Shown: positions 41,601 through 56,346 of the stretch, one piece after another | Layout of the letters: each line of letters begins with the position of its first letter | Numbering within the stretch: position 1 is the stretch's first letter | Source of the DNA: Owenia fusiformis | Lineage: Eukaryota > Annelida > Polychaeta > Sabellida > Oweniidae | Direction: 5' to 3' | Assembly (NCBI GenBank): GCA_903813345.2 | Contig: CAIIXF020000011.1 | Location: forward strand, 7,648,571 to 7,712,570 | Length of the DNA: 64,000 nt | Position numbers and translations under genes: made by a program | The notes under the pieces: model-generated | What the model was told of the DNA's origin: nothing | Database searches by the model: none | What the model saw: only the letters and a program-made list of their open reading frames with translations

Positions 41601-44600
41601 AATCAACAAGTCCTCGGTAGGACAAATGTAAAAATGTATCTTGAAACATCTCACTAAATACCAAATTTCATACTGCCACCAGCGTTACGTACGACTAGTC
41701 TGAAAATTGACATTTCCTCCAGAGCACAAACTGCATCATAGATTTAAGACGAATTAGATATAAAATATATCACGAACGGGAACATCATTCATTAAATCCA
41801 TTACAGAGCATACTCAAAAATATATACCTTAACGTCTCATAAAATTGCAAAGGACTGGCATGTAGAAGTGTGATGTACGACTGGTCGGAAAATTGACATT
41901 TCGTCAAGAGCACAAATTGCATAAGCGATTTAAGACGAATTGGATATTATATATCCTCCTAACAGAGAAGTCAATCGATACATCCCTCCTTTGGCAAACG
42001 TAAAAATATATACCTAAACGTCTCATTATATATTAAATTAGTCGCTGCTACCAGTGCAATGTACAGCTGGTCCGAAAATTGACATTCCGTACATGGCCCA
42101 AAGTAAATCAGACTTGTATGACAAATAAGATACTCAATATCTCACGAATAGAATGACAAATCAACAAGTCCTCGGTAGGGCAAATGTAAAAATGTATCCT
42201 GAAACATCTCACTAAATAAAAAATATCATGATGCCACCAGCGTTCCATACGACTGGTCCGGAAATTGACATTTCCTCCAGAGCACAAACTGCATCATAGA
42301 TTTAAGACGAATTAGATATAAAATATATAACGAACGGGAACATCATTCATTAAATCCATTCAAGAGCATACTCCGAAATATATACTCAAACGTCTCACAA
42401 AATTGCAAAGGACTGGCATGTAGCAGTGTGACGTAGGACTGGTCGGAAAATTGACATTTCGTCAAGAGCGCGAATTGCATAAGCGATTTAAGACGAACTG
42501 GATATTATATGTCCCGCTAACAGAGAATTCAATCTATACATCCCTCCTTTGACAAACATTAAAATATATACATAAACGTCTCACAATATATCAAACTAGT
42601 CACTGCTACCAGTGCGATGTACAGCTGGTCGGAAAATTGACATTCCGTACATAGCCCAAAGTAAATCAGACTTGTATGACAAATTAGATACTCAATATCT
42701 CACGAATATAATGACCAATCAACAAGTCCTCGGTAAGGCAAATGTAAAAATGTATCCTGAAACATCTCACTAAATGACAAATATCATGCTGCCTCCAGCG
42801 TTACGTACGACTGGTCCGAAAATTGACATTTCCTCCAGAGCACAAACTGCATCATATATTTAAGACAAATTAGATATAAAATATATCACGAACGGGAACA
42901 TCATTCATTAAATCCATTCAAGAGCATATTCCAAAATATATACTTAAACGTCTCACAAAATTGCAAAGGACTGGCATGTAGCAGTGTGACGTACGACTGG
43001 TCGGAAAATTGACATTTCGTCAAAAGTGCAAATTGCATAAGCGATTTAACACGAATTGGATGCTATATATCCCCCTAACAGAGAAGTTACATAAACGACT
43101 CACAATATATCAAACTAGTCGCTACTACCAGTGCGATGTACAGCTGGTCCGAAAATTGACATTCCGGACATAGCCCAAAGTAAATCAGACTTGTATGACA
43201 AATTAGATACTCAATATCTCACGAATAGAAAGACCAATCAACAAGTCCTTGGTAGGGCAAATGTAAAAATGTATCCTGAAATATCTCACTAAATAACAAA
43301 TATCATGCTGCCACCAGCGTTACGTACGACTGGTCCGTAAATTGACATTCTTCTAGAGCACAAATTGCATCATAGATTTAAGACGAGTTAGATATAAAAT
43401 ATATCACGAACGGGAACATAATTCATTAAATCCATGCAGGTGCATACTCAAAAATATATACTTAAACGTCTCACAAAATTGCAAAGGACTGGCATGTAGC
43501 AGTGTGACGTACGACTGGTCGGAAAATTGACATTTCGTCTAGAGCGCAAATTGTATAAGTGATTTTAGACGAATTGGATATTATATATACCCCTTGTAGA
43601 GAAGTCAATCGATACATCCCACCTTTGACAAACGTTAAAATATATACATAAACGTCTCACAATATATTAAACTAGTCACTGCTACCAGTGCGATGTACAG
43701 CTGGTCCGAAAATTGACATTCCGTACATAGCCCAAAGTAAATCAGACTTGTATGACAAACCAGATACTCAATATCTCACGAAAAGAAAGTTCTATCAACA
43801 AGTCCTCGGTAGGGCGAATGTAAAAATGTATACTGAAGTATCTCACTAAATAACAAATATCATGCTGCCACCAGCGTTACGTACGACTGGTCCGAAAATT
43901 GACATTTCCTCCAGAGCACAAACTGCATCATAGATTTAAAACGAATTAGATATAAAACATATCATGAACGGGAACATCTTTCATTAATATCCATTCAAGG
44001 GCATACTCCAAAATATATACTTAAACGTCTCACAAAATTGCAAAGGACTGGCATGTAGCAGGGTGACGTACGACAGGTCGGAAAATTTACATTCCGTACA
44101 AAGCCCAAAGTAAATCAGACTTGTATGACAAACCAGATACTCAATATCTCACGAATAGAAAGACCAATCAACAAGTCCTCGGTAGGGCAAATGTAAAAAT
44201 ATATCCTGAAATATCTCACTAAATAACAAATATCATGCTGCCACCAGCGTTACGTACGACTGGTCCGTAAATTGACATTTCTTCCAGAGCACAAATTGCA
44301 TCATAGATTTAAGACGAATTAGATATAAAATATATCACGAACGGGAACATCATTCATTAAATCCATTCAAGAGCATACTCCAAAATATATACTTAAACGT
44401 CTCACAAAATTGCAAAGGACTGGCATGTAGCAGTGTGACGTACGACTGGTCTAAAAATTGACATTTCGTCAAGAGCGCAAATTGCATAAGCGATTTAAGA
44501 CAAATTGGATATTATATATCTCCCTAACAGAGAAGTCAATCGATACACCCCTCCTTTGGCAAACGTAAAAATATATACATAAACGTCTCACAATATATCA

Positions 44601-47600
44601 AACTAGTCGCTGCTACCAGTGCGATGTACAGCTGGTCCGAAAATTGACATTCCGTACATAGCCTAAAGTAAATCAGACATGTATGACAAACCAGATACTC
44701 AATATCTCATGAATAGAATTACCAATCAACAAGTCCCCGGTAGGACAAATGTAAACTTGTATCTTGAAACATCTCACTAAATAACAAATATCATGCTGCC
44801 ACCAGCGTTACGTACGACTGGTCTGAACATTGACATTTCCTCCAGAGCACAAACTGCATCATAGATTTAAGACAAATTAGATATAAAATATATCACGAAC
44901 GGCAACATCATTCATAATCCATTACAGAGTATACTCAAAAATATATACCTTAACGTCTCACAAAATTGCAAAGGACTGGCATGTAGAAGTGTGATGTACG
45001 ACTGGTCGGAAAATTGACATTTCGTCAAGAGCACAAATTGCATAAGCGATTTAAGACGAATTGGATATTATATATCCTCCTAACAGAGAAGTCAATCGAT
45101 ACATCCCTCCTTTGGCAAACGTAAAAATATATACCTAAACGTCTCACAATATATCAAATTAGTCGCTGCTACCAGTGCGATGTACAGCTGGTCCGAAAAT
45201 TGACATTCCGAACATAGCCTAAAGTAAATCAGACTTGTATGACAAATTAGATACTCAACATCTCACGAATAGAATGACCAATCAACAAGTCCTCGGTAGG
45301 ACAAATGTAAAAATGTTTTTTGAAACATCTCACTAAATAACAAATGTCCTGCTGCCACCAGCGTTACGTACGACTGGTCTGAAAATTGACATTTCTCCAG
45401 AGCAAAAACTGCATCATAGATTTAAGACGAATTAGATATAAAATATATCGTGAACAGGAATATCATTCATTAAATCCATTCAAGAGCATACTCTAAAATA
45501 TATTCTCAAACGTCTCACAAAATTGCAAAGGTCTGGCATGTAGCAGGGTGACGTACGACTGATCGAAAAATTGACATTTCGTCAAGAGCGCAAATTGCAT
45601 TAGCGATTTAAGACGAATGGGATATTATATATCTCCCAAACAGAAAAATCAATCGATACACCCCTTCTTTGGCAAACGTAAAAATATATACATAAACGTC
45701 TCACAATATATTAAACTAGTCGCTGCTACCAGTGCGATGTAGAGCTGGTCCGAAAATTGACATTCCGTACATAGCTCAAAGTCAATCAGACTTGTAAAAC
45801 AAACCAGATACTCAATATCTCACGAATAGAAAAACCAATCAACAAGTCCTCGGTAGGACAAATGTAAAAATGTATCATGAAACATCTCACTAAATAACAA
45901 ATATCATGCTGCCACCAGCGTTACGTACGACTGGTCCGAAAATTGCCATTTCCTCCAGAGCACAAACTGCATCATAGATTTAAAACGGATTAGATGTAAA
46001 ATATATCACGAACGGGAACATCATTCATTAAGTCCATTACAGAGCGTACTCAAAAATATATACCTTAACATCTCACAAAATTGCAAATGACTGGCATGGA
46101 GTAGTGTGACGTACGACTGGTCGGAAAATTGACATTTCGTCAAGAGCGCAAATTGCATAAGCGATTTAAGACGAATTGGATATTATATATCTCCCTAACA
46201 GAGACGTCAATCGATACATCCCTCCTTTGGCAAACGTAAAAATATATAAATAAACGTCTCACAATATATCAAACTAGTCGTTGGTACCAGTGCGATGTAC
46301 ATCTGGTCCGAAAATTGACATTCCGTACATAGCCCAAAGTAAATCAGACTTGTATGACAAACCAGATACTCAATATCTCACGAATAGAATGACCAATCAA
46401 CAAGTCCTCGGTAGGACAAATGTAAAAATGTATTTTGAAACATCTCACTAAATAACAAATATCATGCTGCCACCAGCGTTACATACGACTGGTCTGAAAA
46501 TTGACATTTCCTCCAGAGCACAAACTGCATCATAGATTTAAGACGAATTAGATATAAAATATATCACGAACGGGAACATCATTCATTAAGTCCATTACAG
46601 AGCATACTCAAAAATATATACCTAAACGTCTCACAATATTTCAAACTAGTCACTGCTACCAGTGCGATGTACAGCTGGTCCGAAAATTGACATTCTGTAC
46701 ATAGCCCAAAGTAAATCAGACTTGTATGACAAACCAGATACTCAATATCTCACGAATAGAATGACCAATCAACAAGTCCTAGGTAGGACAAATGTGAAAA
46801 TGTATCTTGAAACATCTCACTAAATAACAAATATCATGCTGCCACCAGCGTTACATACCACTGGTCTGAAAATTGACATTTCCTCCAGAGCACAAACTGC
46901 ATCAGATTTAAGATGAATTAGATATAAAATATATCACGAACGGGAACATCATTCATTAAATCCATTACAGAGCATACTCAAAAATATATACCTTAACATC
47001 TCACAAAATTGCAAATGACTGGCATGTAGAAGTGTGATGTACGACTAGTCGGAAAATTGACATTTCGTCAAGAGCGCAGATTGCATAAGCGATTTAAGAC
47101 GAATTGGATATTATATATCTCCCTAACAGAGAAGTCAATCGATACACCCCTCCTTTTGCAAACGTAAAAATATATACATAAACGTCTCACAATATATCAA
47201 ACTAGTCGCTGCTACCAGTGCGATGTACAGCTGGTCCGAAAATTGACATTCCGTACATAGCCTAAAGTAAATCAGACATGTATGACAAACCAGATACTCA
47301 ATATCTCACGAATAGAATTACCAATCAACAAGTCCCCGGTAGGACAAATGTAAACATGTATCTTGAAACATCTCACTAAATAACAAATATCATGCTGCCA
47401 CCAGCGTTACGTACGACTGGTCTGAACATTGACATTTCCTCCAGAGCACAAACTGCATCATAGATTTAAGACAAATTAGATATAAAATATATCACGAACG
47501 GGAACATCATTCATAATCCATTACAGAGTATACTCAAAAATATATACCTTAACGTCTCACAAAATTGCAAAGGACTGGCATGTAGAAGTGTGATGTACGA

Positions 47601-50600
47601 CTGGTCGGAAAATTGACATTTCGTCAAGAGCACAAATTGGATAAGCGATTTAAGACGAATTGGATATTATATATCCTCCTTACAGAGAAGTCAATCGACA
47701 CATCCCTCCTTTGGCAAACGTAAAAATATATACCTAAACGTCTCACAATATATCAAATTAGTCGCTGCTACCAGTGCGATGTACAGCTGGTCCGAAAATT
47801 GACATTCCGAACATAGCCTAAAGTAAATCAGACTTGTATGACAAATTAGATACTAAACATCTCACGAATAGAATGACCAATCAACAAGTCCTCGGTAGGA
47901 CAAATGTAAAAATGTTTTTTTAAACATCTCACTAAATAACAAATTTCCTGCTGCCACCAGCGTTACGTACGACTGGTCTGAAAATTGACATTTCTCCAGA
48001 GCACAAACTGCATCATAGATTTAAGACGAATTAGATATAAAATATATCATGAACAGGAATATCATTCATTAAATCCATTCAAGAGCATACTTCAAAATAT
48101 ATTCTCAAACGTCTCACAAAATTGCAAAGGTCTGGCATGTAGCAGGGTGACGTACGACTGATCGAAAAATTGACATTTCGTCAAGAGCGCAAATTGCATA
48201 AGCGATTTAAGACGAATGGGATATTATATATCTCCCAAACAGAGAAATCAATCGATACACCCCTTCTTTGGCAAACGTAAAAATATATACATAAACGTCT
48301 CACAATATATTAAACTAGTCGCTGCTACCAGTGCGATGAAGAGCTGGTCCGAAAATTGACATTCCGTACATAGCTCAAAGTCAATCAGACTTGTATGACA
48401 AACCAGATACTCAATATCTCACGAATAGAAAGACCAATCAACAAGTCCTCGGTAGGACAAATGTAAAAATGTATCATGAAACATCTCACTAAATAACAAA
48501 TATCATGCTGCCACCAGCGTTACGTACGACTGGTCCGAAAATTGCCATTTCCTCCAGAGCACAAACTGCATCATAGATTTAAAACGAATTAGATGTAAAA
48601 TATATCACGAACGGGAACATCATTCATTAAGTCCATTACAGAGCGTACTCAAAAATATATACCTTAACATCTCACAAAATTGCAAATGACTGGCATGGAG
48701 TAGTGTGACGTACGACTGGTCGGAAAATTGACATTTCGTCAAGAGCGCAAATTGCATAAGCGATTTAAGACGAATTGGATATTATATATCTCCCTAACAG
48801 AGACGTCAATCGATACATCCCTCCTTTGGCAAACGTAAAAATATATAAATAAACGTCTCACAATATATCAAACTAGTCGTTGGTACCAGTGCGATGTACA
48901 TCTGGTCCGAAAATTGACATTCCGTACATAGCCCAAAGTAAATCAGACTTGTATGACAAACCAGATACTCAATATCTCACGAATAGAATGACCAATCAAC
49001 AAGTCCTCGGTAGGACAAATGTAAAAATGTATCTTGAAACATCTCACTAAATAACAAATATCATGCTGCCACCAGCGTTACATACGACTGGTCTGAAAAT
49101 TGACATTTCCTCCAGAGAACAAACTGCATCATAGATTTAAGACGAATTAGATATAAAATATATCACGAACGGGAACATCATTCATTAAGTCCATTACAGA
49201 GCATACTCAAAAATATATACCTTAACATCTCACAAAATTGCAAATGACTGGCATGGAGTAGTGTGATGTACGACTGGTCGGAAAATTGACATTTCGCCAA
49301 GAGCGCAAATTGCATAAGTGATTTAAGACTAATTGGATATTATATATCCCCCTAACTAAGTAGTCAATCGATACATCCCTCCTTTGACAAACGTAAAAAT
49401 ATATACCTAAACGTCTCACAATATTTTAAACTAGTCACTGCTACCAGTGCGATGTACAGCTGGTCCGAAAATTGACATTCCGTACATAGCCCAAAGTAAA
49501 TCAGACTTGTATGACAAACCAGATACTCAATATCTCACGAATAGAATGACCAATCAACAAGTCCTAGGTAGGACAAATGTAAAAATGTATCTTGAAACAT
49601 CTCACTAAATAACAAATATCATGCTGCCACCAGCGTTACATACGACTGGTCTGAAAATTGACATTTCGCCAAGAGCGCAAATTGCATAAGTGATTTAAGA
49701 CTAATTGGATATTATATATCCCCCTAACTGAGTTGTCAATCGATACATCCCTCCTTTGGCAAACGTAAAAATATATAAATAAACGTCTCACAATATATCA
49801 AACTAGTCGTTGGTACCAGTGCGATGTACATCTGGTCCGAAAATTGACATTCCGTACATAGCCCAAAGTAAATCAGACTTGTATGACAAACCAGATACTC
49901 AATATCTCACGAATAGAATGACCAATCAACAAGTCCTCGGTAGGGCAAATGTAAAAATGTATCCTGAAACATCTCACCAAATAACAAATATCATGATGCC
50001 ACCAGCGTTATGTACGACTGGTCCGAAAATTGCCATTTCCTCCAGAGCACAAAATGCATCATAGATTTAAGACGAATTAGATATAAAATATATAATGAAC
50101 GGGAACATCATTCATTAAATCCATTCAAGAGCATACTCCAAAATATATACTTAAACGTCTCACAAAATTGCAAAGGACTGGAATGTAGCAGTGTGACGTA
50201 CGACTGGTCGGAAAATTGACATTTCGTCAAGAGCGCGAATTGCATAAGCGATTTAAGACGAACTGGATATTATATACCCCCCCTAACAGAGAAGTCAATC
50301 GATACATCCCTCCTTTGGCAAACGTAAAATATATAAATAAACGTCTCACAATATATCAAACTAGTCGCTGGTACCAGTGCGATGTACAGCTGGTCCGAAA
50401 ATTGACATTCCGTACATAGCCCAAAGTAAATCAGACTTGTATGACAAACCAGATACTCAATATCTCACGAATAGAATGACCAATCAACAAGTCCTCGGTA
50501 GGACAAATGTAAAAAAATATATATACCTTAACATCTCACAAAATTGCAAATGACTGGCATGTAGAAGTGTGATGTACGACTGGTCGGAAAATTGACATTT

Positions 50601-53600
50601 CGTCAAGAGCGCAAATTGCATAAGCGATTTAAGACTAATTGGATATTATATATCCCCCTAACAGAGAAGTCAATCGATACATCCCTCCTTTGGCAAACGT
50701 AAAAATATATACATAAACGTCTCACAATATATCAAACTAGTCGCTGCTACCAGTGCGATGTACAGCTGGTCCGAAAATTGACATTCCGAACATAGCCTAG
50801 AGTAAATCAGACTTGTATGACAAATTAGATACTCAATATCTCACGAATAGAATGACCAATCAACAAGTCCTCGGTAGGGAAAATGTAAAAATGTATCCTA
50901 AAACATCTCACTAAATAACAAATATCATGCTGCCCCCAGCGTTACGTACGACTGGTCCGAAAATTGACATTTCCCCCAGAGCACAAACTGCATTAAAGAT
51001 TTCAGACGAATTAGATATAAAATATGTCACGAACAGGATCATCATTCATTCAATCCATTCAAGAGCATACTCCAAAATACATACTTTTAAACATCTCACA
51101 AAATTGCAAAGGACTGGCATGTAGCAGTGTGACGTACGACTGGTCGGAAAATTGACATTTCGTCAAGAGCGCAAATTGCATAAGCGATTTAAGACGCGTT
51201 GGATATTATATATCTCCCTAACAGAGAAGTCAATCGATACATCCCTCCTTTGGCAAACGTAAAAATATATACATAAACGTCTCACAATATATCAAACTAG
51301 TCGCTTCTACCAGTGCGATGTACAGCTGGTCCGAAAATTGACATTTCGTACATAGCCCAAAGTAAATCAGACTTGTATGACAAACCAGATACTCAATATC
51401 TCACGAATAGAATGACCAATCAACAAGTCCTCGGTAGGACAAATGTAAAAATGTATCTTGAAACATCTCACTAAATAACAAATATCATGCTACCACCAGC
51501 GTTACATACCACTGGTCTGAAAATTGACATTTCCTCCAGAGCACAAACTGCATCATAGATTTAAGACGAATTAGATATAAAATATATCACGAACGGGAAC
51601 ATCATTCATTAAATCCATTACAGGGCATACTCAAAAATATATACCTTAACATCTCACAAAATTGCAAATGACTGGCATGTAGAAGTGTGATGTACGACTG
51701 GTCGGAAAATTGACATTTCGTCAAGAGCGCAAATTGCATAAGCGATTTAAGACTAATTGGATATTATATATCCCCCTAACAGAGAAGTCAATCGATACAT
51801 CCCTCCTTTGGCAAACGTAAAAATATATACATAAACGTCTCACAATATATCAAACTAGTCGCTGCTACCAGTGCGATGTACAGCTGGTCCGAAAATTGAC
51901 ATTCCGAACATAGCCTAGAATAAATCAGACTTGTATGACAAATTAGATACTCAATATCTCACGAATAGAATGACCAATCAACAAGTCCTCGGTAGGGAAA
52001 ATGTCAAAATGTATCCTTAAACATCTCACTAAATAACAAATATCATGCTGTCACCAGCGTTACGTACGACCTGTCCGAAAATTGACATTTCCTCCAGAGC
52101 ACAAACTGCATCATAGATTTAAGACGAATTAGATATAAAATATGTCACGAACAGGATCATCATTCATTCAATCCATTCGAGAGCATACTCCAAAATATAT
52201 ACTTAAACATCTCACAAAATTGCAAAGGACTGGCATGTAGCAGTGTGACGTACGACTGGTCGGAAAATTGACATTTCGTCAAGAGCGCAAATTGCATAAG
52301 CGATTTAAGACGAATTGGATATTATATATCTCCCTAACAGAGAAGTCAATCGATACATCCCTCCTTTGGCAAACGTAAAAATATATACCTAAACGTCTCA
52401 TTATATATCAAATTAGTCGCTGCTACCAGTGCGATGTACAGCTGGTCCGAAAATTGACATTCCGTACATGGCCCAAAGTAAATCAGACTTGTATGACAAA
52501 CCAGATACTCAATATCTCACGAATAGAATGAACAATCAACTAGTCCTCGGTAGGACAAATGTAAAAATGTATCTTGAAACATCTCACTAAATAACAAATA
52601 TCATGCTGCCACCAGCGTTACATACGACTGGTCTGAAAATTGACATTTCCTCCAGAGCACAAACTGCATCATAGATTTAAGACGAATTAGATGTAAAATA
52701 TATCACGAACGGGAACATCATTCATTAAATCCATTCAAGAGCATACTCCAACATATATACTTAAACGTCTCACAAAATTGCAAAGGACTGGCATGTAGCA
52801 GTGTGACGTACGACTGGTCGGAAAATTGACATTTCGTCAAGAGCGCGAATTGCATAAGCGATTTAAGACGAACTGGATATTATATATCCCCCAACAGAGA
52901 AGTCAATCGATACATCCCTCCTTTGGCAAACGTAAAAATATATAAATAAACGTCTCACAATATATCAAACTAGTCGTTGGTACCAGTGCGATGTACATCT
53001 GGTCCGAAAATTGACATTCCGAACATAGCCCAAAGTAAATCCGACTTGTATGACAAACCAGATACTCAATATCTCACGAATAGAATGACCAATCAACAAG
53101 TCCTCGGTAGGACAAATGTAAAAAAATATATATACCTTAACATCTCACAAAATTGGAAATGACTGGCATGTAGAAGTGTGATGTACGACTGGTCGGAAAA
53201 TTGACATTTCGTCAAGAGCGCAAATTGCATAAGCGATTTAAGACTAATTGGATATTATATATCCCCCTAACAGAGAAGTCAATCGATACATCCCTCCTTT
53301 GGCAAACGTAAAAATATATACATAAACGTCTCACAATATATCAAACTAGTCGCTGCTACCAGTGCGATGTACAGCTGGTCCGAAAATTGACATTCCGAAC
53401 ATAGCCTAGAGTAAATCAGACTTGTATGACAAATTAGATACTCAATATCTCACGAATAAAATGACCAATCAACAAGTCCTCGGTAGGGAAAATGTAAAAA
53501 ATGTTTCCTAAAACATCTCACTAAATAACAAATATCATGCTGCCCCCAGCGTTACGTACGACTGGTCCGAAAATTGACATTTCCCCCAGAGCACAAACTG

Positions 53601-56346
53601 CATTAAAGATTTCAGACGAATTAGATATAAAATATGTCACGAACAGGATCATCATTCATTCAATCCATTCAAGAGCATACTCCAAAATATATACTTTTAA
53701 ACATCTCACAAAATTGCAAAGGACTGGCATGTAGCAGTGTGACGTACGACTGGTCGGAAAATTGACATTTCGTCAAGAGCGCAAATTGCATAAGCGATTT
53801 AAGACGCGTTGGATATTATATATCTCCCTAACAGAGAAGTCAATCGATACATCCCTCCTTTGGCAAACGTAAAAATATATACATAAACGTCTCACAATAT
53901 ATCAAACTAGTCGCTTCTACCAGTGCGATGTACAGCTGGTCCGAAAATTGACATTCCGTACATAGCCCAAAGTAAATCAGACTTGTATGACAAACCAGAT
54001 ACTCAATATCTCACGAATAGAATGACCAATCAACAAGTCCTCGGTAGGACAAATGTAAAAATGTATCTTGAAACATCTCACTAAATAACAAATTTCATGC
54101 TGCCACCAGCGTTACGTACGACTGGTCTGAAAATTGACATTTCCTCCAATGCACAAACTGCATCATAGATTTAAGACGAATTAGATATAAAATATATCAC
54201 GAACGGGAACATCATTCATTAAATCCATTACAGAGCATACTCAAGAATATATACCTTAACGTGTCATAAAATTGCAAAGGACTGGCATGTAGAAGTGTGA
54301 TGTACGACTGGTCGGAAAATTGACATTTCGTCAAGAGCGCAAATTGCATAAGCGATTTAAGACGAATTGGATATTATATATCCTCCTAACAGAGAAGTCA
54401 ATCAATACATCCCTCCTTTGGCAAACGTAAAAATATATACCTAAACGTCTCATTATATATCAAATTAGTCGCTGCTACCAGTGCAATGTACACCTGGTCC
54501 GAAAATTGACATTCCGTACATGGCCCAAAGTAAATCAGACTTGTATGACAAATATTATACTCAATATCTCCTGAATAGAATCACCAATCAACAAGTCCTC
54601 GGTAGGGCAAATGTAAAAATGTATCCTGAAACATCTCACCAAATAACAAATATCATGATGCCACCAGCGTTACGTACGACTGGTCCGAAAATTGCCATTT
54701 CCTCCAGAGCACAAACTGCATCATAGATTTAAGACGAATTAGATATAAAATATATAACGAACGGGAACATCATTCATTAAATCCATTCAAGAGCATACTC
54801 CAAAATATATACTTAAACGTCTCACAAAATTGCAAAGGACTGGAATGTAGCAGTGTGACGTACGACTGGTCGGAAAATTGACATTTCGTCAAGAGCGCGA
54901 ATTGCATAAGCGATTTAAGACGAACTGGATATTATATACCCCCCCCCCTAACAGAGAAGTCAATCGATACATCCCTCCTTTGGCAAACGTAAAAATATAT
55001 AAATAAACGTCTCACAATATATCAAACTAGTCGCTGGTACCAGTGCGATGTACAGCTGGTCCGAAAATTGACATTCCGTACATAGCCCAAAGTAAATCAG
55101 ACTTGTATGACAAACCAGATACTCAATATCTCACGAATAGAATGACCAATCAACAAGTCCTCGGTAGGACAAATGTAAAAATGTATCTTGAAACATCTCA
55201 CTAAATAACAAATATCATGCTGTCACCAGCGTTACATACGACTGGTCTGAAAATTGACATTTCCTCATGAGCACAAACTACATCATAGATTTAAGACGAA
55301 TTAGATATAAAATATATCACGAACGGGAACATCATTCATTAAATCCATTACAGAGCATACTCAAAAATATATACTTAAACGTCTCACAAAATTGCAAAAT
55401 ACTGGCATGTAGCAGTGTGACGTACGACTGGTCGGAAAATTGACATTTCGTCAAGAGTGCAAATTGCATAAGCGATTTAACACGAATTGGATGTTATATA
55501 TCCCCCTAACAGAGAAGTTAATCGATACATCCCTCCTTTGGCAAACGTAAAAATATATACATAAACGACTCACAATATATCAAACTAGTCGCTACTACCA
55601 GTGCGATGTACAGCTGGTCCGAAAATTGACATTCCGTACATAGCCCAAAGTAAATCAGACTTGTATGACGTAAAAATATATACATAAACGTCTCACAATA
55701 TATCAAACTAGTCGCTTCTACCAGTGCGATGTACAGCTGGTCCGAAAATTGACATTCCGTACATAGCCCAAAGTAAATCAGACTTGTATGACAAACCAGA
55801 TACTCAATATCTCACGAATATCTTGACCAATCAACAAGTCCTCGGTAGGGCAAATGTAAAAATGTATCCTGAAACATCTCACTAAACAATAAATATCATG
55901 CTGCCACCAGCGTTACGTAAGACTGGACCGAAAATTGACATTTCCTCCAGAGCACAAACTGCTTCATAGATTTAAGACGAATTAGATATAAAATATATCA
56001 CGAACGGGAACATCATTCATTAAATCCATTACAGAGCATACTCAAAAATACATACCTAAACGTCTCACAAAAATTGCAATGGACTGGTATATAAAAGTGT
56101 GATGTACGACTGGTCGGAAAATTGACATTTCGTCAAGAGCGCAAATTGCATAAGCGATTTAAGACGAATTGGATATTATATATCTCCCTAACAGAGAAGT
56201 CAATCGATACATCCTTCCTTTGGCAAACGTGAAAATATATACATAAACGTCTCACAATATATCAAACTAGTCGCTGCTACCAGTGCGATGTACAGCTGGT
56301 CCGAAAATTGACATTCCGTACATAGCTCAAAGTAAATCAGACTTGT

